From Candidatus Rhabdochlamydia sp. (GTDB lineage: Bacteria > Chlamydiota > Chlamydiia > Chlamydiales > Rhabdochlamydiaceae), in NCBI GenBank assembly GCA_030044075.1, contig JASHWM010000013.1, forward strand, positions 1 to 7,460: a stretch of DNA of 7,460 nucleotides. Reading direction: 5' to 3'. The position numbers and the translations under genes were made by a program. Positions 1 through 6,469 of the stretch are shown in pieces. Within the stretch, counting starts at the first letter, position 1; each line of letters starts with the position of its first letter. The notes beneath the pieces are model-generated. The model did no database searches and was not told where the DNA came from. It saw nothing but the letters and a program-made list of their open reading frames with translations.

Positions 1-1671
1 CGCTTTACCCTCGATGCAATGCCCGGTAAGCAGATGAGCATCGATGCCGACCTGCGCAGCGGCGTCATCGACGCCAACCAAGCTCGCGAGATGAGGCTTG
101 CGCTGACCAAAGAGAGCCAGCTCTATGGAGCGATGGACGGCGCGATGAAGTTCGTCAAAGGAGACGTGATCGCTTCCATAGTGATTGCGGTCATCAACAT
201 CGTCGGCGGTCTGATCATCGGGGTGACGATGCACGGGATGACGCTCTACCAATCAGCGCAACTCTATACGCTGCTCTCCATCGGCGGCGGCCTTATCGCG
301 CAGATCCCTTCATTGATGATTTCCCTGACAGCAGGTATTGTGACGACGCGCGTTTCCAGTGAAAAGAAAGATACCCACCTGGGCCAGGAAATCTCTGTCC
401 AGATGCTGAACCAGCCTCGGGCCATCATGATCGCGAGCGGTGTGATCTTTGCGATGGCATTTATCAAAGGCTTTCCCTCCCTCATTTTTATCATCATCGC
501 GCTTGTCGTTGGCGGAATCGGCTTCTACACTTGGAACAAAGCAAAAAAAGCACGGGCGAAAACAGCCGAGCTCGGCGGAGCTGTCGTTGAAACAGACATC
601 TCAGGCCATAAAGTCGTCAGGGGCGGGGCAGAGGAATATGCCCTGACCCTGCCAGTGATCCTGGAAGTGGGCAAAGACCTCTCATCGGTCCTTAAGCAAG
701 ACAAGCAGGGCGACATCTTCCTTGAGGAGATGATCCCTAAAATGCGGCATGCCCTGTACCAGGATTTAGGTGTCAGGTTTCCAGGCGTCCATGTGAGGAC
801 AGACTCGCCCACCCTTGAAAAAGATGAATACGCCATTTTTCTAAATGAGGTCCCTATCATCAAGGGGAAAATCCTTAAAGGGTGTTTTCTCACAAGCGAA
901 AGCCAAGATATCTTACGACGCTACAACCTTCCCTTCACGACCTCGAAGAACTCCCTTGGGCAGCCTTCATTCTGGGTAGAGCAAAAGTATCAGGATGTGA
1001 TGGACAAGGCCGGCATCAAATATTGGAAGCCGATCGATGTCATGATCCTGCACCTGTCCTATTTTTATCGCCAGCATGCAAGCGATTTCCTTGGGATCCA
1101 AGAAGTCAGGGGGATCATTGAGTTTGTTGAAAAGTCCTATCCAGACCTTGTCAAGGAAGTAACAAGGTTGATCCCCTTGCAAAAACTGACAGAAATCTTC
1201 AAACGCCTTGTCCAAGAACAAATTTCGATCAAAGACCTGCGGACCATCTTCGAAGCCCTCAGCGAATGGGCGCAGACTGAAAAGGACACTGTGCTCCTGA
1301 CAGAGTATGTCCGTTCTTCATTAAAAAGATATATCAGCTACAAATACTCGCAAGGCCAATCCGTGCTCTCGGTCTATTTGCTCGACCCAGAAATCGAAGA
1401 TATGGTGCGGGGGGCCATCAAACAAACTTCTGCCGGTTCCTACCTGGCCCTTGATCCTGATTCAGTCCAGCTGATCATGCAGGCAATGAGGTCGACAGTC
1501 GTTCCCACTCCTGCGGGAGGGCAACCGCCTATTATGCTCACAGCCATCGATGTGCGCCGATTTGTAAGAAAGCTCATCGAACCTGAATTCACCGAAATGG
1601 CCGTAGTTTCTTACCAAGAGATCGTCCCTGAGATTCGTATCCAGCCTTTAGGAAGAATTCAACTTTCATAG
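1..1671 (+). CDS. sctV: Type III secretion export gate protein SctV (LcrD/FlhA family), 5'-truncated by window edge
   Basis: SctV is the inner-membrane export gate of the type III injectisome. Its cytoplasmic domain forms a nonameric ring that receives gatekeeper, chaperones and substrates. The reading frame is open from base 1, giving 556 visible residues; the family is usually about 690-710, so roughly 150 N-terminal residues lie outside. The window opens inside the FHIPEP family signature (RFTLDAMPGKQMSIDADL, residues 1-18), followed by the conserved YGAMDGAMKFVKGD segment. Hydrophobic stretches at about 56-79, 88-117 and 141-176 are the last membrane helices. A charged linker leads to the cytoplasmic domain, which begins near YALTLPVILEVG (213-224). 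Further conserved blocks are KPIDVMILHLSYFYRQHASD and IEPEFTEMAVVSYQEIVPEI near the C-terminus. The gene continues into copN after 9 bases. The truncation is a window effect, not a broken gene. Family call is near certain; SctV rather than flagellar FlhA rests on the copN and chaperone neighbours. Confidence 0.96.
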   Translation, partial: RFTLDAMPGKQMSIDADLRSGVIDANQAREMRLALTKESQLYGAMDGAMKFVKGDVIASIVIAVINIVGGLIIGVTMHGMTLYQSAQLYTLLSIGGGLIAQIPSLMISLTAGIVTTRVSSEKKDTHLGQEISVQMLNQPRAIMIASGVIFAMAFIKGFPSLIFIIIALVVGGIGFYTWNKAKKARAKTAELGGAVVETDISGHKVVRGGAEEYALTLPVILEVGKDLSSVLKQDKQGDIFLEEMIPKMRHALYQDLGVRFPGVHVRTDSPTLEKDEYAIFLNEVPIIKGKILKGCFLTSESQDILRRYNLPFTTSKNSLGQPSFWVEQKYQDVMDKAGIKYWKPIDVMILHLSYFYRQHASDFLGIQEVRGIIEFVEKSYPDLVKEVTRLIPLQKLTEIFKRLVQEQISIKDLRTIFEALSEWAQTEKDTVLLTEYVRSSLKRYISYKYSQGQSVLSVYLLDPEIEDMVRGAIKQTSAGSYLALDPDSVQLIMQAMRSTVVPTPAGGQPPIMLTAIDVRRFVRKLIEPEFTEMAVVSYQEIVPEIRIQPLGRIQLS

Positions 1672-1673
1672 GA
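1670..1673 (+). promoter_or_regulatory. Ribosome binding site of copN
   Basis: AGGA overlaps the last bases of the sctV stop codon and sits 7 bases before the copN ATG at 1681. The position supports this ATG over the next in-frame ATG at 1699 and suggests coupling of copN translation to sctV termination. Confidence 0.6.
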
Positions 1674-1680
1674 ATGAGCG

Positions 1681-2913
1681 ATGACAGACCCTACACATAT
1701 GTCGATCAGCCGGGTCCCTCCGATCCCCTCCAAGCCCGTGAGCATCATGCAAACGCAAAACCTGCAGAGGCTTGCCGGGACCCAAATCACCCAACAGCAA
1801 AACGCTCCCTCGCCAAATGATCTGACAAACCCCAACTTCAACCCCCTTGCAATCGCAAGAAGGTTCACTCCCTTGAACGAACGCCTCAGGAGGCAGCAGA
1901 CCGACGTAGAAAAACAAAAAACAGAAGAAAAAGGCGAGGCCGACCAAGAAAACAAGGTCCTGGAAGTGGAAAAACTCGATAAGGTTTCGGAGTACTACCA
2001 AAGAAAAAATCCTGAGTTCCAGGACAAAGACCTTGTCAAACTTCGGGAAAGGATCAAAAATACCGATACAAAAGAGGACATCCTTCGAAAAGTCCTCGAG
2101 GCATATCCCGATTACACCCTTGCCGATGAAGCGCTGGACTTTCTATTGGAAACGACAGAAAGCACCCTATACGCCGAGGTAAAAGCAGCAAAAGACGAGC
2201 TGAACACTCTTTATGAGAGGGAGATCAAGGCAGGAAAAAACATCGCCGAGGAAGTCAAGGATTTTTCCCAAAAAGGACTTGGAAGCCCCACTCAACTGAG
2301 AGATATGTATAGGGACATCACGGGAAACCCTCGCGACACTTTGACCATGTTCGATGAGCTCAGCGCCCAATACTCTTTTGAGCAGATGCAGCCTGTCATC
2401 CATTTCCTTCTGCAATCGCTAGGAACGGACCTCAAATCAAAAGGCCCCTCCATCTCGCGGGCAGAGCTCCACCGCCTTCTTGCTGATACAAGGGCGCTCC
2501 AAGCGGTCCTGGGAATTTATCTGTTCTTCAAAATGCGGATGAGGCTCATCTTTTCTGCGTTTCGACGCCACGAGCTCATCGTCCCTTCTCGCCTTACATT
2601 CGAAAAGCTTGCCAAGTCCTTTGTACGTTTCCTTCAGGAGAGATACCCATCGATTGACAAAGCGTTAAAAATAGCTGTCGAGCTCGGAATATCTGAGGAG
2701 ATCATCGCGCAGATCATCATCTATACCCAGCTAAAAGATGGGGTACGCCAGGTTTCTCCGAGGCTGTTCCGTTCCGATCAGCACAAGCAGGACATCCTCA
2801 CAACCTTTTTACAGCTCATCGAAGAGCTTGATGAGCAACTCGAAGAAGAAATGGAGGAGGAAGAGGAAGAAGAAGAGGAAAATAAAGAGGAAGAGGAAAA
2901 AAAGGATGAATAG
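1681..2913 (+). CDS. copN: Type III secretion gatekeeper CopN (SctW; YopN/TyeA-like, HrpJ family)
   Basis: SctW proteins plug the export apparatus and set the order of secretion. In Chlamydia, CopN is also secreted and acts on host microtubules. The 410-aa length fits chlamydial CopN (about 400-420). Residues 1-65 are rich in Pro, Gln, Asn and Ser and look disordered, as expected for a secretion signal and chaperone-binding region. About 68-95 is a charged, Lys/Glu-rich linker. About 96-270 matches the helical HrpJ/YopN region, including GNPRDTLTMFDELSAQYS at 215-232. About 285-380 resembles the TyeA-like C-terminal part. Residues 381-410 are an acidic tail with 20 Glu and 2 Asp, which I do not recall from Chlamydia CopN. 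Identity depends on the conserved order sctV–copN–scc1–malQ as well as the fold-like pattern, since sequence conservation in this family is low. Microtubule binding cannot be judged from this sequence. Confidence 0.88.
   Translation: MTDPTHMSISRVPPIPSKPVSIMQTQNLQRLAGTQITQQQNAPSPNDLTNPNFNPLAIARRFTPLNERLRRQQTDVEKQKTEEKGEADQENKVLEVEKLDKVSEYYQRKNPEFQDKDLVKLRERIKNTDTKEDILRKVLEAYPDYTLADEALDFLLETTESTLYAEVKAAKDELNTLYEREIKAGKNIAEEVKDFSQKGLGSPTQLRDMYRDITGNPRDTLTMFDELSAQYSFEQMQPVIHFLLQSLGTDLKSKGPSISRAELHRLLADTRALQAVLGIYLFFKMRMRLIFSAFRRHELIVPSRLTFEKLAKSFVRFLQERYPSIDKALKIAVELGISEEIIAQIIIYTQLKDGVRQVSPRLFRSDQHKQDILTTFLQLIEELDEQLEEEMEEEEEEEEENKEEEEKKDE
2842..2906 (+). repeat. GA-rich low-complexity tract coding the CopN acidic tail
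   Basis: This 65-base tract contains only two pyrimidines (T at 2852 and 2883) and consists mainly of GAA and GAG codons in the copN frame. It also supplies the Shine-Dalgarno of the following chaperone gene. Triplet-like tracts of this kind can change length by slippage in steps of three without breaking the frame. No length variation can be seen from one sequence. Confidence 0.8.
2893..2897 (+). promoter_or_regulatory. Ribosome binding site of the scc1-like chaperone gene
   Basis: GAGGA lies 8 bases before the ATG at 2906, inside the coding region for the CopN tail. It decides the start at 2906. Several other GAGGA-like elements sit upstream in the same tract, so ribosome loading here may be unusually strong or imprecise. 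Confidence 0.6.
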
Positions 2914-3310
2914 CTTTGCAAAAATGATATCAGAGCTCGGCGAAATTTTAGAAGCGCCCCTTCATATTGAGCATGATACCCTTTGCATCTTTAAGGCAAA
3001 CCAGCAGATCGATATCCAGATAGAGCACGACCCGACCCAGCACCGCATCTTGCTTGTTGCTGTCATCTGTCCGATCCCTCCAGGAAAATTCCGGGAGAAC
3101 GTCCTAAGGCAGGCGCTCAAGGCCAACCACAACATCAACCGCCTGGGCACGTTTTCTTATATCGAAAAGACCTCCAGCCTCGCCATGCACCAATATTTTT
3201 ATCATGTCGAGATGACCGGGGCTATGATGGCGCAAGCGGTCGCCGATTTTCTTGACACATCCCAAAACTGCTCCCTAGCGATCCAAAACGGTCAGGTGCC
3301 GCAAATATGA
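2906..3310 (+). CDS. scc1: Type III secretion chaperone, CesT/SycE family (Scc1-like, probable CopN chaperone)
   Basis: Class I T3SS chaperones are small dimeric cytoplasmic proteins that hold an effector's N-terminal region unfolded and dock it at the export gate. In Chlamydia, Scc1 works with Scc4 on CopN. The 134-aa product is slightly shorter than Chlamydia Scc1. It has the CesT layout: N-terminal helix (FAKMISELGEILEAP, 4-18), a strand region with CIFKANQQIDIQIEHDP, a central strand LLVAVICPIP, then a helix ending in the typical LKANHNINRLGTFSYIE segment, and a C-terminal helix. The frame stays open upstream to an ATG at 2738, but that would add 56 residues read from copN in another frame. 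The ATG at 2906 has a well-placed GAGGA and restores family length. The start overlaps the copN stop by 8 bases (ATGAATAG). The partner protein Scc4 is not encoded in this window. Confidence 0.88.
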   Translation: MNSFAKMISELGEILEAPLHIEHDTLCIFKANQQIDIQIEHDPTQHRILLVAVICPIPPGKFRENVLRQALKANHNINRLGTFSYIEKTSSLAMHQYFYHVEMTGAMMAQAVADFLDTSQNCSLAIQNGQVPQI

Positions 3311-4929
3311 CCTCTCAGGCCCTGCACCAAAAACTGCTATTTACTCCAACTGGCCTTATTTGGGAAAAGCTTGGGGAAAAAAATAGGCATGGGATCGATA
3401 TTCCCCTTGCTTCCCTCCATACTGAACAGAGTTCAGGGATAGGTGAATATCTCGATCTTATCCTTCTTATTGATTGGTGCAAAATAATCCCCCTTGATAT
3501 CATCCAGCTGCTCCCTATTAACGACAGCGGCAATGACCCAAGTCCGTATAATTCTTTTTCATCCTGCGCCCTTCATCCCATCTACCTTTCTTTGCACGCC
3601 CTCCCCTACCTTGGCAAGTATCCCTTGCTTGCCCAAAAGCTAAAGGAGTTTCAAAGCTATAACAAAACAAAAAAAGTCAAATATCATGAGGTCCGCTCAT
3701 TAAAGACCTTCTGGCTTAGAGAATATCTGGAAGAAACATCGTCAAAGTTCTTGGAAGAAAAAGAATACCAAGAATTCCTCATCCAGAACCCATGGCTAAA
3801 GCCCTACGGCCTTTTTATCACACTTAAGGGATTATTAAAGGAGGCCCACTTTAAGACCTGGCCGGAAGAATTTCAGAATATCGATACAAACAAGATGGAG
3901 TCCCTCACAGTAAAATACAAAAAAGAGGTCGACCTGCACCTGATCACACAATATCTTTGTTTTTCCCAGCTCAAAAAAGTAAAGTCGCATGCAGAAAAAA
4001 ACAATATCCTATTAAAAGGAGACATCCCCATCCTCATCAGTCCGGACAGTGTAGAAGTATGGTCCCATCCTAAATGGTTCGACGCAAACTTTTCTGCCGG
4101 AGCTCCTCCAGACCGTTATGCAAAAGATGGGCAATATTGGGGTTTTCCCCTCTTCCATTGGGACGAAATTGAAAAAGACGACTATACTTTTTGGAAACAA
4201 CGCCTGAAAACAGCAAACAATTTTTATGACCTGTACCGCATCGACCATATTGTCGGTTTTTTTAGGCTGTGGGGCATCCCTTTAGATAGGCCGAGCAAAG
4301 AAGGAAAATTTTTTCCGGACAATGAAGGACTTTGGAAGAGCCAGGGGAAAAAACTCCTTGAGATGATGATCCGTTCCTCCTCCATGCTCCCCATCGGCGA
4401 GGACCTTGGCCTCATCCCTCACTTTGTCAGAGAATGCATGGAAAGCCTTGGAATTTGCGGGACGAAGATCATGCGCTGGGAAAGAAATTGGGAAAAGGAC
4501 GGAAGCTTCTATCTGATCGATGAGTATCCTCCGGTCAGCATGACATCGGTCTCGACCCACGACTCAGAAACTCTTGCCCTCTGGTGGCGGAATCGGGAAG
4601 ATGAGGCAAAGGCCTATGCAAACTTCAAAGGATGGGACTATCAAGGAGAGCTCTCCTTTGCACAGAGGGCCGAGATCTTATGGGACAGCCACCATACCAG
4701 CAGCCTTTTCCATATCAACCTGCTTCCCGAATACCTGGCCCTTTTTCCCGAGCTTGTCCATGAGGCAATAGAAGAGGAAAGGATCAATATTCCCGGGGTG
4801 GTCCTTCCGGAAAATTGGACCTACCGCCTCCGCCCTTCTCTAGAAGAACTTCTTACCCATGGGCCGCTAAAGGATATGATGCAGAAAATCCTCTTTTCTT
4901 CGTCGCCTCCGACCTCTATAATGGGCTGA
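3307..4929 (+). CDS. malQ: 4-alpha-glucanotransferase (amylomaltase/disproportionating enzyme, GH77)
   Basis: MalQ transfers alpha-1,4-glucan segments between maltodextrins, releasing glucose, and acts in the cytoplasm in glycogen and maltodextrin use. The 540 residues match the compact bacterial/plant DPE1-type enzyme and the chlamydial proteins (about 527-530), not the longer E. coli form. Conserved GH77 blocks appear in order: IQLLPINDSGNDPSPYNSFS (67-86), LLKGDIPILISPDSVEVW (235-252), GAPPDRYAKDGQYWGFPLFH (265-284). The three catalytic acids are present: nucleophile Asp313 in YRIDH, acid/base Glu365 in GEDLG and Asp419 in STHDSET. The enzyme is therefore predicted to be active. The ATG overlaps the chaperone stop as ATGA, with only a weak AGGT-type ribosome site near 3294, which suggests translational coupling. 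Residues of about 115-235 are Lys-rich, and the DNA there is clearly more AT-rich than sctV. Synteny with T3SS genes is shared across Chlamydiae. Confidence 0.95.
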   Translation: MTSQALHQKLLFTPTGLIWEKLGEKNRHGIDIPLASLHTEQSSGIGEYLDLILLIDWCKIIPLDIIQLLPINDSGNDPSPYNSFSSCALHPIYLSLHALPYLGKYPLLAQKLKEFQSYNKTKKVKYHEVRSLKTFWLREYLEETSSKFLEEKEYQEFLIQNPWLKPYGLFITLKGLLKEAHFKTWPEEFQNIDTNKMESLTVKYKKEVDLHLITQYLCFSQLKKVKSHAEKNNILLKGDIPILISPDSVEVWSHPKWFDANFSAGAPPDRYAKDGQYWGFPLFHWDEIEKDDYTFWKQRLKTANNFYDLYRIDHIVGFFRLWGIPLDRPSKEGKFFPDNEGLWKSQGKKLLEMMIRSSSMLPIGEDLGLIPHFVRECMESLGICGTKIMRWERNWEKDGSFYLIDEYPPVSMTSVSTHDSETLALWWRNREDEAKAYANFKGWDYQGELSFAQRAEILWDSHHTSSLFHINLLPEYLALFPELVHEAIEEERINIPGVVLPENWTYRLRPSLEELLTHGPLKDMMQKILFSSSPPTSIMG

Positions 4930-4933
4930 TAAA

Positions 4934-4938
4934 AGGAG
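4934..4938 (+). promoter_or_regulatory. Ribosome binding site for a TTG start
   Basis: AGGAG lies in the 16-base gap after malQ, 7 bases before the TTG at 4946. It is the strongest Shine-Dalgarno match in the window. With the signal peptide that follows, it fixes the start at TTG rather than at the first in-frame ATG (codon 65), which would remove the signal sequence. Confidence 0.75.
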
Positions 4939-4945
4939 AAAGGCT

Positions 4946-6469
4946 TTGCGAAATAGGATCCTATCACTTTTCTTTTTTTGTAATGTGGCTTTTGCAGCCC
5001 ACTCTCTAGATACTCTCTACAGCAGCCTCGACCCTACCTCTATTTCCCAGAACCTTGCCTTTTACCAGCTCTATCCAAGCACACAGCCTGGAAAACAGGC
5101 CCTTCAGAGGGCATGGTCCCTCCTTGCAGGCGCCGAGATGAGCGACAGTCCGTCGCTGCAACTTCCAAGGATTAATTTACAGTCGATCGTAGCCCTTGTG
5201 ACAAGGGAGCCTTTCGCTCCCCCCATCACCCTTTCTGATGAGGAGCTCACCCTGATCGAAAAAATTTCCGAGAGGCTTGCCAATAGGAAGAAGAAAGGTG
5301 CGCACATCTGGACTCGAGAGGAAGTGGTGGCTATGGACCCAAAGGAGATCGACCTTGCACGCGGCCTTCTTCTCAACCAATACGACGACCCCATCGAATC
5401 AAAGCAGGCGATCAGGCAGTATGAGGCATCGCTCGACCTGATGGCGTTGCAGGTCATGGCAAGACTTCCCCAAGATGCATCGCCCGAGCAAAAAATCCAT
5501 GAGATCAACCGTCTGATATTCCATGAGCTCCGGTTCCGTTTCCCTCCCCATTCCCTGATGGCCAAGGAGGTCGACCTCTATACGTTCCTTCCCTCTGTGC
5601 TCGATACAAGGCAAGGGGTCTGCCTTGGAGTGTCGATCATCTACCTTTGCCTTGCGCAGCGCCTCGACCTTCCTTTAGAGATCATCACGCCGCCTGGGCA
5701 TATTTATGTCCGGTATCGCGATGGCGATGATATCCTCAACATCGAAACGACGGCCCGCGGCATCGATCTGCCATCAGAGACCTATCTTGGCGTCAACACG
5801 CGCAGCCTTGAAGAAAAAAATATCAAAGAAGTCATCGGGATGGCATTTGTCAACCAGGCTGCCGTCGCATGGCAAAGAGAAGAATACCCAATCGCAATTA
5901 AGCTGTATGAAAAATGTTTGCCCTATATGCCAAACGATCCTCTTGTCAGCATGTTCCTTGGCTACAACTATCTTTTTGTCGGGAAAAAGACCCAGGGGGA
6001 AAAGCTCTTAAAAAAACTGCAAGGATTTACATTTCCCTATGCTGTATCGCCTGAGAGCACTCCTGATGACTACTTTTCAGGGAAGGTGGACGCCGAAGGG
6101 ATAAAGGCAATTTTTCTGCCTGTGGATGAAAACCGCGCGTCCATTACCAAAAAACAGCAAGAGATCCAAAAAATCCTCAACCATTATCCCCGTTTTCGGG
6201 CAGGCCTTTTACAGCTTGCTGTCACCTGGCTGCAACTGGGCAGGAGCGGAGAGGCCCTTGAAGTACTAGAAAAATACCATAGGATTGATCCAAACTACTC
6301 GGTCGTCGAGTACTATCTTTCGATATTGTCCATGGAACGTTACGACTATCCAAAAGCCTGGAAGTATCTTAAAAATGCAGAGAAGCTATCTCTTGTGAAA
6401 GGACATAACTCAAAAGCCCTTCAAAGAGTGAGGGCCGAGCTCAAAAGGGTCTGTCCAGAACCTTCATAA
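4946..6469 (+). CDS. Exported transglutaminase-like (SirB1/Transglut_core2-type) protein with C-terminal TPR repeats
   Basis: I do not recognise a named gene. The 507-aa product begins at TTG with a short basic start (MRNR), a hydrophobic core at 5-17 and a likely signal peptidase site after AFA (15-17), so export across the inner membrane is expected. Cys12 follows FFF, which is a poor lipobox. Residues of about 150-295 look like the transglutaminase-like fold of the SirB1 group: VLDTRQGVCLGVSIIYLCLA places Cys226 at a helix start, TPPGHIYVRY gives His252 and LNIETTARG gives Glu267, a possible Cys-His-acid triad. About 298-358 and 416-482 read as TPR units, for example AAVAWQREEYPIAIKLYEKC and LQLAVTWLQLGRSGEALEVL. 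Such folds can be amide-bond hydrolases, transferases or inactive binding domains, and the sequence does not say which. The gene follows malQ by 16 bases, presumably in the same operon, and ends overlapping a convergent gene. Fold confidence is good; function is unknown. Confidence 0.8.
   Translation: MRNRILSLFFFCNVAFAAHSLDTLYSSLDPTSISQNLAFYQLYPSTQPGKQALQRAWSLLAGAEMSDSPSLQLPRINLQSIVALVTREPFAPPITLSDEELTLIEKISERLANRKKKGAHIWTREEVVAMDPKEIDLARGLLLNQYDDPIESKQAIRQYEASLDLMALQVMARLPQDASPEQKIHEINRLIFHELRFRFPPHSLMAKEVDLYTFLPSVLDTRQGVCLGVSIIYLCLAQRLDLPLEIITPPGHIYVRYRDGDDILNIETTARGIDLPSETYLGVNTRSLEEKNIKEVIGMAFVNQAAVAWQREEYPIAIKLYEKCLPYMPNDPLVSMFLGYNYLFVGKKTQGEKLLKKLQGFTFPYAVSPESTPDDYFSGKVDAEGIKAIFLPVDENRASITKKQQEIQKILNHYPRFRAGLLQLAVTWLQLGRSGEALEVLEKYHRIDPNYSVVEYYLSILSMERYDYPKAWKYLKNAEKLSLVKGHNSKALQRVRAELKRVCPEPS

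Noticed and set aside
1..30. sctV as a truncated pseudogene beginning at the ATG at 19
   Set aside because: The frame is open to base 1 and the six preceding codons match the family signature, so the gene is cut by the window only.
525..893. Open frame of 122 codons on the minus strand inside sctV
   Set aside because: It is antisense to the conserved SctV cytoplasmic domain and shows no protein-like features.
1666..2001. Two overlapping Cys- and Phe-rich minus-strand frames at the copN start
   Set aside because: They look hydrophobic and could suggest a membrane peptide, but this follows from reading the Lys/Glu-rich copN codons backwards.
2738..2905. In-frame upstream extension of the chaperone gene to an ATG at 2738
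   Set aside because: It would add 56 basic, low-complexity residues read from copN in another frame. The ATG at 2906 has a ribosome site and gives the family length.
2842..2913. Frameshift or fusion between copN and the chaperone at the purine tract
   Set aside because: Both proteins have sensible ends of their own, and the 8-base overlap with its own ribosome site is a normal operon junction.
4946..4984. Lipoprotein signal with Cys12 as the modified residue
   Set aside because: The residues before Cys12 are FFF, which does not fit a lipobox, while AFA at 15-17 fits ordinary signal peptidase cleavage.
5104..5565. Open frame of 153 codons on the minus strand inside the TPR/transglutaminase-like gene
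   Set aside because: It lies wholly antisense to a gene with recognisable domains, has no ribosome site or family pattern, and is Ser/Arg-rich as expected of a shadow frame.
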